Shown here: positions 1 to 7,907 of the stretch, in pieces | Position numbering within the stretch: position 1 is the stretch's first letter | Layout of the letters: each line of letters opens with the position of its first letter | From: an uncultured Bacteroidales bacterium | GTDB lineage: Bacteria > Bacteroidota > Bacteroidia > Bacteroidales > UBA932 | Direction of reading: 5' to 3' | Assembly (NCBI GenBank): GCA_905235675.1 | Contig: CAJONC010000001.1 | Span: forward strand, 1 to 64,000 | Length of the DNA stretch: 64,000 nt | Notes under the pieces: generated by a model | The model's database searches: none | The model's input: only the letters and a program-made list of their open reading frames with translations | Told to the model about the DNA's origin: nothing | Translations under genes and position numbers: made by a program

Positions 1-1
1 C

Positions 2-310
2 CCCAGATTCTACAAGATTATGGACAAATTGCGCATAAAGGACATGACGGACAGCGAGAGGGCGGAGTATTTCCGTTCCGGTCTGGACGACAATGAACGC
101 GAGGAGATTGCCAGGGCGAACTTCGACTACGGCAAGGAGGAGGGGCTTGAGGAAGGGGAAGCCAAGGGACGTGCAGAAGGACTTGCAGAAGGGGAAACGA
201 ATAAGGCTAAGGAAGTTGCCAGAAACTTTTTAGCGATGGGGTTATCTGTTGAGCAGGTGGCGCAAGGGACAGGCTTGTCCGTAGAAGAGATCAAGAAACT
301 GCTGAACTGA
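2..310 (+). CDS. C-terminal part of an Rpn-type PD-(D/E)XK nuclease/putative transposase (cut by the window edge)
   Basis: The frame is open to the left edge, so the catalytic N-terminal part lies outside the window and the ATG at base 20 is probably internal. The visible ~100 residues are a charged tail: a helix ending in ERAEYFRSG, a run of EEGLEEGEAKGRAEG-like repeats, and a final helix-turn-helix-like piece (GLSVEQVAQGTGLSVEEIKKL is typical). This tail is characteristic of the Rpn/PDDEXK_2 family, annotated as recombination-promoting nucleases or inactivated transposases. It is followed by a hairpin terminator and by the short hairpin-repeat array at 458-574. Family assignment rests only on the tail, so it is likely but not certain. 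Confidence 0.7.
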   Translation, partial: PRFYKIMDKLRIKDMTDSERAEYFRSGLDDNEREEIARANFDYGKEEGLEEGEAKGRAEGLAEGETNKAKEVARNFLAMGLSVEQVAQGTGLSVEEIKKLLN

Positions 311-341
311 CAGCAAACAACATATCATTACAGAGATGTAG

Positions 342-375
342 CGGCAACTCTCAGGTAGAGGCCTGTCAGTTGCCG
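342..375 (+). terminator. Stem-loop after the Rpn-type gene
   Basis: CGGCAACT at 342-349 pairs with AGTTGCCG at 368-375, with a second inner pairing CAGG/CCTG. It lies 31 bases after the stop codon and is followed by TTACTTCGTG, so it fits an intrinsic terminator with a weak T-tract. Confidence 0.55.
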
Positions 376-457
376 TTACTTCGTGTTACCGGATACCTCT
401 GGATGTCACATGAAGGGTCGGAGGCATATAAACATACGACCACCTGCGGTTTAAGGG

Positions 458-574
458 AGGCCTACAGCGGAAAACCCAGGAAAGTGCTGTAGGTCTCAGG
501 ATTTGGATGGGGACCTAAAGCGGAAAACCCAGAAAAGTGCTGTAGGTCCTATGATTTGAAAGGGGACCTACTGG
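458..574. repeat. Short array of the 53-bp hairpin repeat (two full units and one broken unit)
   Basis: Full units lie at 458-496 and 511-549, and a third begins at 564 but loses its 3' half. Starts are exactly 53 bp apart. Each 39-bp core is an 11-bp inverted repeat (close to GGACCTACAGC / GCTGTAGGTCC) around a 17-base loop of the form GGAAAACCCAGAAAAGT. The second unit has GGACCTAAAGC in its left arm, which breaks one pair. The 14-base linkers resemble those of the larger array at 50363-50719, so both loci belong to one family. Function is unknown. Confidence 0.9.
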
Positions 575-635
575 TTGGTCATTTTCATCATACAAATATG
601 ACAAATTTCAGTGAAAACAAGTAATTTCCATACTT

Positions 636-1787
636 CTACAGCGCATATACCGCTGCACATACTTCAAGCTCGCTGTCTTCCAGCGCGAGGATTTCAAATG
701 AGGCGGGGGTTTTGAAGAGGCGAAGTCCGACGGATTCTTCGCCGTGGGTGTCGCGGTGCAGGCGGTAGACGCGGGGGCTGAACTGCCATCCGCCATCCTT
801 TCCAAGTTCACGGCGGTCCGAAACACGCAATTCAACGGAACCGGCAAAATTGAGGCTTACCGTAACTGCCGCAAAATCCGGAGTGTCAATATCAGGGCAC
901 TGCCAGCTCTCCCCTGCCACAAGAGACACAGTCTCAGACACTTCGGCTAAAGGCTCGCGTCCGACGGTCTGATGCCAGAAAAAGTCGCTGAGCTGAATGG
1001 CGACGCCGTCATGCAGCGATCTCTGTTCTTCGGGCGAAGGGAAAATCGACGACTGGCAGGGATGTCCTGCAGCCTGCAGGGCTTCGATATAGGCCGCATC
1101 CTGCATGTCGTATTTCATTGTGCTCATCCCCGTCCATCCTCCTAAACTGTCCAGCGCGGCAATAGTGCTTTGAACATCGGCACGGCCGGGATCCCAGAGT
1201 ATAAGGCAGTCCGAGACACTGCGGGCGACACGCATTGCGCTGTAGTTGTCGTCGAAGGCTATCCACCTGTCTCCCAGCATCTTCTGTGCAAGGCCGTAGG
1301 ACTCCAGCACCCTGCTGTGCAGCATGGGAATCACCCCTGTCCGCCTGCAGGCGAGCAGCATCTCCTCAAGCGTAGGGATGGGAGTACGCATGGCGGGATC
1401 GGAAGATTCCAGCACATAGCCGCTGCGGAGATCCTCGAAAAGCACATCCGACACACGCACGGGCTTTTCTATCTTCGAGTAATCGGAGGCATTGCGCATG
1501 GTGCGGTTTATTGTACCGTCGTGCATCACCACCATCTTCCGGTCGAGGGTATACTTTACGTCAAGCTCTATGGCAGGATAGCCGTAACGCGCGGCCATCT
1601 CAATGCCGTAAGTACTGTTCTCGGGAATATAATACTCCCCGTCGGGCTCGCGCAGCCAGCAGCCCCTGTGGGCCACGGCCGTGCTGACGCCTTCGGGAGT
1701 CGTGGCGGCAAATCTTTCGCTTACATAACTGTCTGTAACAGTGCAGGCCTGAAGGAGTATCAGGCCTGCCGCAATAATTTTTCTCAT
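636..1787 (-). CDS. Glycerophosphodiester phosphodiesterase-family lipoprotein
   Basis: This 383-residue protein starts with a lipoprotein signal (MRKIIAAGLILLQAC, lipid-anchored Cys15), so it should sit in the envelope. The GDPD TIM-barrel motifs follow: HRG near residue 40, PENS, ELDVKYT, and VMHDGTINRT, which supply the metal and catalytic residues. The usual reaction is hydrolysis of glycerophosphodiesters to glycerol-3-phosphate and an alcohol. The last ~100 residues form an extra beta-rich region without a clear assignment. Its ATG overlaps the gcvPB stop by four bases (ATGA), so it is the last gene of the glycine cleavage operon, although no functional link to glycine is evident. Confidence 0.85.
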   Translation of the reverse strand: MRKIIAAGLILLQACTVTDSYVSERFAATTPEGVSTAVAHRGCWLREPDGEYYIPENSTYGIEMAARYGYPAIELDVKYTLDRKMVVMHDGTINRTMRNASDYSKIEKPVRVSDVLFEDLRSGYVLESSDPAMRTPIPTLEEMLLACRRTGVIPMLHSRVLESYGLAQKMLGDRWIAFDDNYSAMRVARSVSDCLILWDPGRADVQSTIAALDSLGGWTGMSTMKYDMQDAAYIEALQAAGHPCQSSIFPSPEEQRSLHDGVAIQLSDFFWHQTVGREPLAEVSETVSLVAGESWQCPDIDTPDFAAVTVSLNFAGSVELRVSDRRELGKDGGWQFSPRVYRLHRDTHGEESVGLRLFKTPASFEILALEDSELEVCAAVYAL

Positions 1788-3187
1788 GCTTTCAGTATGG
1801 GGTTTCGCGCCGCAGCGGTCTCGTCGGGCCTTCCGATAGGAGCGTTGTGCGGGGCACCGTGCAGTATGTCGGGGTCTTCCGCCGCTTCAGCAGCAATCCG
1901 GCGCATCACTTCGATGAAGGAGTCGAGGGTTTCGAGGGACTCGGTCTCGGTGGGCTCTATCATAATCGCCTGATGGAAAAGCAGGGGGAAGTAGATGGTA
2001 GGAGCATGGAAGCCGTAGTCGAGCAGGCGCTTGGCAACGTCGAGGGTGGTGGCGCCGGCCTTTCCTTCGCGGGCGCCGTCGTTGACGAGTCCGTCGAAGA
2101 CGAATTCATGCTTGCATACGGTGAGTATGGGCAGTTTGTAGCAGTCCTTCAGGCTCTCCTTGATGTAATTCGCGGAGAGGGTTGCGAGCGGACCTGCCAT
2201 CTTCACGTTTTCCCTGCCGAGCATGAGGATGTAGGCGTAGGCGCGCATCATCACTCCGAAGTTGCCGTGGAAGCCCGAAGTGCGGGGGATCCGCAGGTAA
2301 GGAAGCACTCTCTCCCCCACTCCGACAGGACCGCTGCCGGGACCGCCTCCGCCGTGGGGAGTGGAGAAGGTCTTGTGGAGGTTGAGATGCATAATGTCGA
2401 AGCCCATGTCGCCGGGACGGACCTTGCCGAGCAGCGGGTTCATGTTGGCCCCGTCGTAGTAGAGCAGGCCTCCGCATTCGTGCACGAGGCGGGCAATCTC
2501 GCCAATCTGCCTCTCGAACAGGCCGAGGGTGTTGGGATTCGTCATCATAATGCCGGCGATGTCGGGGCCGAGCAGGGGCTTCAGCGACTCCACGTCCACC
2601 AGGCCGTCGGCTCCGGACTTCACTTCCACGATCTCGAGGCCGCATACGGCGGCGCTGGCGGGATTGGTTCCGTGGGCGCTGTCGGGGACTATGACCTTGG
2701 TACGGGCGGTGTCACCTTTGGCAAGATGATATTCGCGCATGAGCATCAGTCCGGTGAGCTCTCCGTGGGCGCCGGCGCAGGGAAGGAAGGTGAAGTGCTT
2801 CATGCCGGTGATGACGGCGAGGGATGCGTCCAGGCCGTCGATTACCGCCTGTGCGCCTTTCACGGTTTCAGCAGGCTGAAGGGGATGGAGTCCGGCGAAT
2901 GCGGGATGGGATGCAATCTCTTCGTTGATCTTGGGATTGTACTTCATGGTGCAGCTGCCGAGGGGATAGAATCCGGTATCCACTCCGAAATTCATCTGGC
3001 TCAGATTGGTATAATGGCGCACCACGTCCACTTCGCTGACCTCCGGAAGATCCAACGCGCTCCGGCGCAGGAGATTCTCCGGGAGATCGGAGCAGGAGAC
3101 CTGTCCGCAGGCAAAGTCGGAAGGCAGCGAGTATCCGGTCCGACCGGGATGACTCAAATCGAATATAAGCTTATCGTAATATCTCAT
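1784..3187 (-). CDS. gcvPB: Glycine dehydrogenase (decarboxylating) subunit 2, P-protein
   Basis: This is the C-terminal half of a two-subunit P-protein (467 residues). It carries the PLP site: Lys272 in HLNLHKTFSTPHGGGGPG, with DSAHGTNPASA and YYDGANMNP around the cofactor. Together with GcvPA it decarboxylates glycine and passes the aminomethyl group to the lipoyl arm of GcvH. The start overlaps the gcvPA stop by four bases, which suggests translational coupling and 1:1 synthesis. Bacteroides species that I know of encode P-protein as one ~950-residue chain, so the split form is notable for this order. Confidence 0.95.
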   Translation of the reverse strand: MRYYDKLIFDLSHPGRTGYSLPSDFACGQVSCSDLPENLLRRSALDLPEVSEVDVVRHYTNLSQMNFGVDTGFYPLGSCTMKYNPKINEEIASHPAFAGLHPLQPAETVKGAQAVIDGLDASLAVITGMKHFTFLPCAGAHGELTGLMLMREYHLAKGDTARTKVIVPDSAHGTNPASAAVCGLEIVEVKSGADGLVDVESLKPLLGPDIAGIMMTNPNTLGLFERQIGEIARLVHECGGLLYYDGANMNPLLGKVRPGDMGFDIMHLNLHKTFSTPHGGGGPGSGPVGVGERVLPYLRIPRTSGFHGNFGVMMRAYAYILMLGRENVKMAGPLATLSANYIKESLKDCYKLPILTVCKHEFVFDGLVNDGAREGKAGATTLDVAKRLLDYGFHAPTIYFPLLFHQAIMIEPTETESLETLDSFIEVMRRIAAEAAEDPDILHGAPHNAPIGRPDETAAARNPILKA

Positions 3188-4485
3188 AACCCAATCCCTT
3201 TAACGACATTCACCAATTCATCGATCTCCTCCTTAGTCCTCCTCTCCGTAACACAGAAAGTAACATATCCGTCCAGCTCCAGCGCCGCGAAGAATCCCGC
3301 ATCCAGCAACTTCTGCTGGAGTACGTCCACCGGCACCAGAGGCTTCAGGCAGAACTCCTTAAGGAAAGGCCTCCCGGGGAAAGCCTCTTCGAAACGCCCC
3401 GTCTTCAGCAGCTCGTCGTATAGGTAATGCGCTCCGGCGCAGGAAAGTTCATTCACCTTCCTGAGCCCTTCGGGGCCCATCAGCGAAAGGTACACCGTGC
3501 ACCAAAGCGCCATCAGGCTCTCGTTGGAGCAGATGTTCGACGTGGCCTTTTCGCGTCGTATATGCTGCTCACGGGCCTGCAGGGTAAGCACATAGCAACG
3601 CTTGCCGGACTTGTCCACGGACTGGCCGACTATGCGTCCGGGCAGCTTCCGCATATATTCCTGGCGGCAGGCCATGAAGCCCACGTAAGGGCCTCCGTAG
3701 CAAAGCGGTATGCCGAGCGACTGTCCGTCACCGACGGCTATGTCGGCTCCCCATTCCGCGGGGGTCTTCAGGACTGCAAGCGCGGAAGGGTCGCAATATT
3801 CTATCAGCAGGGCACCTGCCGCGTGAACCGCATCGGCCATGCCGGTAAGGTCCTGAATCACGCCGTGACGGCAGATGGAAGGCACAAGCACGCCGGCGAC
3901 ATCGGGGCCAAGTTCCTCAAGGACGTCCCAGGCGAACACAAGTTCGATGTCGGGATACTTCAGATAGGTCTTCACCACGTCCAGCACGTTCTGCTGCAGC
4001 TTGGTGGAAACCACCACCTTGTTCCTCTTGCGGGTGCAGGCCACGCTCATCCTGAGGGCCTCCGCAGCCGCGGTGGGGCCGTCATACATGCTGGCATTCG
4101 CAACGTCCAGGCCGGTGAGGCGGCAAATCATGCTCTGCCATTCGAAGATGTAGCGCAGGGTTCCCTGCGAAATCTCGCACTGGTAAGGGGTATAGGCGGT
4201 TAGGAATTCCGAACGGGAAGTGATATAGGGAATGACGGCTGGCACATAATGGTCGTAAGCGCCCTGTCCCACGAACACCTTGAGGCTGGTGTTCTGTTTT
4301 CCGAGATTGTCGAAGAAGTCGCGCACCTGCTGCTCGCTGAGCGCGGACGGAAGGTCGTACTCTCCCTTATAAACGAAATCCGCGGGCACGTCAGAATAGA
4401 GATCGTCCAGGGAACGGACTCCTATCCTGTCGAGCATCACGCGGATATCTTCCTCTGTATGAGGAAAATAAGCGAATCCTGCCAT
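3184..4485 (-). CDS. gcvPA: Glycine dehydrogenase (decarboxylating) subunit 1, P-protein
   Basis: This is the N-terminal half of the split P-protein (433 residues). It begins MAGFAYFPHTEEDIRVML and contains SQGTLRYIFEWQSMICRLTG and YDGPTAAAEA, typical of GcvPA. It has the PLP-transferase fold but no catalytic lysine, which is in GcvPB. The gene lies four bases after gcvH and overlaps gcvPB by four bases, inside an operon ordered unknown-gcvT-gcvH-gcvPA-gcvPB-GDPD. No lpd gene for the L-protein is present, so that subunit must be encoded elsewhere. Confidence 0.95.
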   Translation of the reverse strand: MAGFAYFPHTEEDIRVMLDRIGVRSLDDLYSDVPADFVYKGEYDLPSALSEQQVRDFFDNLGKQNTSLKVFVGQGAYDHYVPAVIPYITSRSEFLTAYTPYQCEISQGTLRYIFEWQSMICRLTGLDVANASMYDGPTAAAEALRMSVACTRKRNKVVVSTKLQQNVLDVVKTYLKYPDIELVFAWDVLEELGPDVAGVLVPSICRHGVIQDLTGMADAVHAAGALLIEYCDPSALAVLKTPAEWGADIAVGDGQSLGIPLCYGGPYVGFMACRQEYMRKLPGRIVGQSVDKSGKRCYVLTLQAREQHIRREKATSNICSNESLMALWCTVYLSLMGPEGLRKVNELSCAGAHYLYDELLKTGRFEEAFPGRPFLKEFCLKPLVPVDVLQQKLLDAGFFAALELDGYVTFCVTERRTKEEIDELVNVVKGIGL

Positions 4486-4489
4486 GATA

Positions 4490-4867
4490 TTATTCTACTG
4501 TTTCAGCGTAGGCCGTAGCGTTCATCAGGCTTTCCAGATCCGCCTTGTCGCTCATTTCAACCTTGATGATCCAGGCTCCGTAAGGGTCTTCGTTGATAAG
4601 TTCGGGCTTGTCGTCAAGCTCGGTATTCACGGCGACGACCTCGCCCGATACGGGGGAATAGAGTTCGCTCGAGGCCTTCACGCTCTCGAGGGCGCCGAAA
4701 TCTTCGCCCTTTACGACGCTGTCACCCTCGGCGGGAACGTCCACATAGGTAATGTCACCCATTTCAGCCTGGGCGAAATCGCTGACGCCGATAATGGCGA
4801 TGTTGCCGTCTACGCGCACCCATTCGTGGGATTCGCTGTAGAGAAGTCCGTCAATAATTTTGCTCAT
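4490..4867 (-). CDS. gcvH: Glycine cleavage system H protein
   Basis: This 125-residue lipoyl carrier shuttles the aminomethyl group from P-protein to T-protein. The lipoylated residue is Lys64 in GALESVKASSELYSPVSGEV, and the N-terminus has the usual YSESHEWVRVDGN. Its length is normal for the family. The start ATG overlaps the gcvT stop by four bases. The spacing to gcvPA is four bases, so the whole set is probably co-transcribed. Confidence 0.97.
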   Translation of the reverse strand: MSKIIDGLLYSESHEWVRVDGNIAIIGVSDFAQAEMGDITYVDVPAEGDSVVKGEDFGALESVKASSELYSPVSGEVVAVNTELDDKPELINEDPYGAWIIKVEMSDKADLESLMNATAYAETVE

Positions 4868-5964
4868 TTCTTATAGTTTGTCTGATAAAATCTTTTCTTC
4901 ACCACCTCGCCGGGGAACACTTTGTGGCGTATGCGTATATTGAGCGGGGTGCCGAGGGCGGAATATGCCGAATCCACGAGGGCGAAGCAGATGCTCCTGT
5001 CGAGGGAGATGGAATGGTAGCCGGTAGTTACGGTTCCGACCTGCGTACCATCCTCAATTTCAACAGGATAGCCTGCACGGGGAATGGCCTTGTCGGCAAT
5101 TTCGATACCCACCAGCTTGCGGGCTCCTCCGTCGGCTTTCTGGCTTGCGAGCGCGTCCCTGCCGATGAATTCTTCCTTGTCGAGCTTGCAGAACATCGAG
5201 AGTCCCGCCATCACGGGAGATATCTCCGCGCTGAGTTCATCCCCGTAGAGAGGGAGTCCAGCTTCGAAGCGGAGGGTATCGCGGCATCCAAGGCCGCAGG
5301 GCAGTACGCCGGCGGCGAGGAAGGCCTTCCAGAGGTCGACCGTAGCCTCGGGGGTGGCATATATCTCAAAACCGTCTTCACCGGTATATCCGGTGCGGCT
5401 CACTATCGCGCGCTTTCCGTAAAGGCTGAAATCCACAAAATGATAGAAGCTGAGGCCGGAAAGGTCCAGATTGAGGATTTTTCCGACGACAGCCTCGCTT
5501 TCAGGCCCCTGCACCGCAACCTGGCCCCAGTTGTCGGAATCGTTCAGTATTCCCACTTCAAAGCCTTCCGCATTCTGCAGCATCCAATCGTAATCCTTGT
5601 CGATATTGGCGGCGTTCACCACGAGCAGGAAGGCGTCGGGAGCGTATTCCTTATATACCAGAAGGTCGTCCACGGTTCCACCGTCGGGATAGAGCATCAT
5701 ACCGTAGAGTATCTGCCCCTCCTCCATCACGCTGACATTGTTGGTGAAGATGTGGTTCACGAACTTTTCGGCGTCGGGGCCGTTCACGAATATCTCGCCC
5801 ATGTGGGAGACATCGAAGATGCCCGCTTTCTGCCTCACGGCAAGATGTTCCTCGGTGATGGAACTGTACTGGATTGGCATGTCAAAGCCTGCGAAGGGGC
5901 TCATTTTGGCTCCGAGGGCAAGATGTTCGCCATGGAGGCATGTGGTTTTGATATTATTTTCCAT
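4864..5964 (-). CDS. gcvT: Aminomethyltransferase, glycine cleavage T protein
   Basis: T-protein transfers the methylene unit from the H-protein arm to tetrahydrofolate and releases ammonia. Family motifs are FDVSHMGEI, RTGYTGEDGFEIY and GLGCRDTLRFEAGLPLYG. I place the start at the second ATG (5964, MENNIKTTCLHGEHLALGAKM), which fits homologue length. The earlier ATG at 5976 would add four residues. Either way the gene overlaps the 3' end of the preceding unknown gene, by 11 bases with my choice. No glycine riboswitch is visible in the short leader of the operon. Confidence 0.95.
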   Translation of the reverse strand: MENNIKTTCLHGEHLALGAKMSPFAGFDMPIQYSSITEEHLAVRQKAGIFDVSHMGEIFVNGPDAEKFVNHIFTNNVSVMEEGQILYGMMLYPDGGTVDDLLVYKEYAPDAFLLVVNAANIDKDYDWMLQNAEGFEVGILNDSDNWGQVAVQGPESEAVVGKILNLDLSGLSFYHFVDFSLYGKRAIVSRTGYTGEDGFEIYATPEATVDLWKAFLAAGVLPCGLGCRDTLRFEAGLPLYGDELSAEISPVMAGLSMFCKLDKEEFIGRDALASQKADGGARKLVGIEIADKAIPRAGYPVEIEDGTQVGTVTTGYHSISLDRSICFALVDSAYSALGTPLNIRIRHKVFPGEVVKKRFYQTNYKK

Positions 5965-6424
5965 AGAGCATTTCATGGTCCTTCCTGAGAAGGAGTTTGG
6001 GATCCATCATGGCGACCTTCTGGAACAGCTGAATCTGCCTGCCGACGGAAAGATACACTTTGTCTTCGTGCTTGCCCTTGCGCCACCATTTGTAGAATCC
6101 CAGGGGGTCGTTTTCAAAGGGAATGCTCGCGACGATACCGGTGCCGTAACCAGGGTAATCTATCACGAGCTTGAGACCGACATAACGTTTGTAATAATCG
6201 GGATCTGCACGGCGTATCTTGCTTTCAAGAGGGCGGAGAAGCTCCATCTCATCGACTTTCAGCACTTTCTCCTTCACTATCAACTTGTGTATGCGGACAG
6301 GGTCGACACTGATCCAATACCCCATTTTCATAGTCCTGGGGCCTTCATCGGTGTCGAGAGTCAGTTCATCCATCGACATGTAAACCTTTTCGGAATCGAG
6401 TGGAAATACCTGTTCAGCAGCCAT
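5954..6424 (-). CDS. Protein of unknown function, first gene of the glycine cleavage operon
   Basis: I do not recognise this 156-residue protein. It has no signal peptide or membrane segment, is rich in charged residues, and contains a distinctive middle section (LRPLESKIRRADPDYYKRY) and the Trp-rich stretch FYKWWRKGK. I chose the ATG at 6424 (MAAEQVFPLD) over the in-frame TTG at 6439 because the -7 box at 6445-6452 would leave almost no leader for the TTG. It overlaps gcvT, so it is translationally linked to the glycine cleavage genes. A role near one-carbon metabolism would be guesswork. Confidence 0.75.
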   Translation of the reverse strand: MAAEQVFPLDSEKVYMSMDELTLDTDEGPRTMKMGYWISVDPVRIHKLIVKEKVLKVDEMELLRPLESKIRRADPDYYKRYVGLKLVIDYPGYGTGIVASIPFENDPLGFYKWWRKGKHEDKVYLSVGRQIQLFQKVAMMDPKLLLRKDHEMLYGK

Positions 6425-6444
6425 GACTTTCTTTAACAATCGTA

Positions 6445-6481
6445 CAAAATTAGGTTATTTTTTCTTTTTTTCCTAATTTTG
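6445..6481. promoter_or_regulatory. Divergent promoters embedded in an inverted repeat (gcv operon and arginase-fold gene)
   Basis: CAAAATTAGG at 6445-6454 and CCTAATTTTG at 6472-6481 are perfect inverted copies separated by a T-rich 17 bases. Each arm contains a -7 box TAATTTTG: 6452-6445 reads toward the gcv operon and 6474-6481 toward the arginase-fold gene. The palindrome may simply be two facing promoters, or it may also bind a regulator that controls both. Confidence 0.7.
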
Positions 6482-6487
6482 GAAACG

Positions 6488-7096
6488 ATGAAATCGCTTT
6501 TAATGCACATGAGCAGCCTTTTTTCCGACGAAGAGTGGTCGCCGGAAGGCGCGGATCACCTCGACCTTACCCGGCTTGAAGGCACCCGCTGCTATTGCGA
6601 TCCTGCCGCCGAAGCCGCGATATGCCAGGCGATTGCTGGGCTGCCGCTGAGGGCGGTGCACTGGATAGATTCAGGCGATTATCATTATCTGAGCGAGCTC
6701 TGGGCCCGAAAACTCAGTTCTCCGGCAAGGCTCGTCCTTTTCGACAATCATCCCGACGACCAGGAGCCGGCCTTCGGTGCCGACCTGCTTTCCTGCGGAG
6801 GATGGGTGGCGCACGCAAGGCGCACCAATCCCCTGCTTGACGATGCGTCCGGACTTCTGTATATCAGCATAGATATCGACTGCCTGTCGAGGGATTACGC
6901 CCGTACCGACTGGAGCCAGGGAGAAAGCACCCTGCCGCAGCTGCTGCAACAACTCGACGAAGTCCGCCGGGGGCACGAACTGGCAGGAGTGGACATCTGC
7001 GGGGGCATTACCCTTTCGCAGGGCGGTACGGCGGAAGACTTTGCAGTCAACCGCAGGACGAGAAACGCCCTTCTGGAATATTTCAGAGAAGTTTAG
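6488..7096 (+). CDS. Compact arginase/ureohydrolase-superfamily protein
   Basis: The 202-residue protein keeps the metal-binding motifs of the arginase fold: GDYH (His66), DNHPD (Asp86, His88, Asp90) and SIDID (Asp129, Asp131), so two Mn ions could be bound. It is about 100 residues shorter than arginase, agmatinase or formimidoylglutamase, and the substrate cannot be read from sequence. ATG 6488 is preferred over a TTG at 6479. It lies only six bases after the -7 box, so the mRNA may be almost leaderless. Its 3' end overlaps the convergent LytTR gene by 14 bases. Confidence 0.75.
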   Translation: MKSLLMHMSSLFSDEEWSPEGADHLDLTRLEGTRCYCDPAAEAAICQAIAGLPLRAVHWIDSGDYHYLSELWARKLSSPARLVLFDNHPDDQEPAFGADLLSCGGWVAHARRTNPLLDDASGLLYISIDIDCLSRDYARTDWSQGESTLPQLLQQLDEVRRGHELAGVDICGGITLSQGGTAEDFAVNRRTRNALLEYFREV

Positions 7097-7904
7097 CGAG
7101 ATTGTCGTAATTGCCCTTCGAAACCGGAATGCCGGGAAGGCCTTCCACATCCAGCCTTGCAATCAGCTGGCCGCCTTCCTTGCCAAGCACCGAAACGTGG
7201 GCGGGATTCACGTAATACGAACGGTGGCAGCGCACCAGGCCGTGTTTGTCCATGCTTTCTTCGAGCGAACGCATAGTGGCGCGAAGGGTATAGCGCCTGG
7301 TCTTACCGGCCTCGGTATAGACTATGTTCACGTAATTTTCGTCGGACTCCACGTACAGTATGGCATTCTGGGCAATAATCAGTTTAAGCGTATGATAGAT
7401 GTCATGGAAGCGCACCAGGCCGGCATCTTCCGCAGCAGAGCCTTTGGAAAGCAGCTCCCTGATGGAATTCTTGTGGGCGCCAACGTCGAAGGCCAGGGTA
7501 AGCACCACATAGGGTATGGTAAGGATAAGGTAGCAGTTGCCTATGCTGTGCAGCAGCACGCTGAAATAAGGCATGGAATGCTGAAGCATCAGATAGACGT
7601 ACAGCGATACGAAGATGCTTGCCGTCAGCACCTCGCCCATGCACCAGGTCACGTACAGGGCCCAGGTGAGATTGGGGCTCTTCCTGAGGAAATGGAAAGC
7701 CACCCTGAGTCCGGAGACCGTAACGAAAACTATGCTCGTGAGTATGGCAAGATTCATTGCATATATGCCGCGTCCCATATCGAGGAATTCCTTCAGGTGC
7801 AGCGGCTCATATACAAGTATGAACAGGAAGAAAAATGCGGGACACACCGTGGCATACACAATCTGAGTGCCCCAATAGAACATGTTATCCGGCAGTTTAT
7901 GCAT
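7083..7904 (-). CDS. Membrane-anchored LytTR-family transcriptional regulator
   Basis: Residues ~10-155 form four hydrophobic segments and residues ~175-273 form a LytTR DNA-binding domain (ILYVESDENYVNIVY, LEESM, RCHRSYYVNPAHV). Such proteins sense a membrane or periplasmic signal and bind direct repeats. The start ATG at 7904 gives 273 residues; an upstream TTG at 7940 lies on the -7 box and is unlikely. No histidine kinase is adjacent, so it may be a one-component regulator. Phased TGTGACRAA repeats just upstream suggest that it controls its own promoter. Confidence 0.85.
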   Translation of the reverse strand: MHKLPDNMFYWGTQIVYATVCPAFFFLFILVYEPLHLKEFLDMGRGIYAMNLAILTSIVFVTVSGLRVAFHFLRKSPNLTWALYVTWCMGEVLTASIFVSLYVYLMLQHSMPYFSVLLHSIGNCYLILTIPYVVLTLAFDVGAHKNSIRELLSKGSAAEDAGLVRFHDIYHTLKLIIAQNAILYVESDENYVNIVYTEAGKTRRYTLRATMRSLEESMDKHGLVRCHRSYYVNPAHVSVLGKEGGQLIARLDVEGLPGIPVSKGNYDNLAKLL

Positions 7905-7907
7905 AGT

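Larger units (their letters stand above)
311..635. other. 325-bp gene-free gap between convergent genes
   Basis: This stretch separates the end of the Rpn-type gene (+) from the end of the GDPD lipoprotein gene (-). It holds a stem-loop at 342-375, a degenerate lead-in at about 430-457, two full hairpin-repeat units with a broken third (458-574), and about 60 AT-rich bases without a recognisable signal. I see no coding sequence or tRNA here. Confidence 0.8.

Noticed and set aside
1..310. Complete insertion sequence at the left edge
   Set aside because: Only the C-terminal tail of the Rpn-type protein is visible, and no terminal inverted repeat or target duplication is seen around 311-457.
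4864..6440. Glycine riboswitch for the gcv operon
   Set aside because: The -7 box lies only 20 bases before the first ATG, leaving no room for an aptamer, and no aptamer motif is seen.
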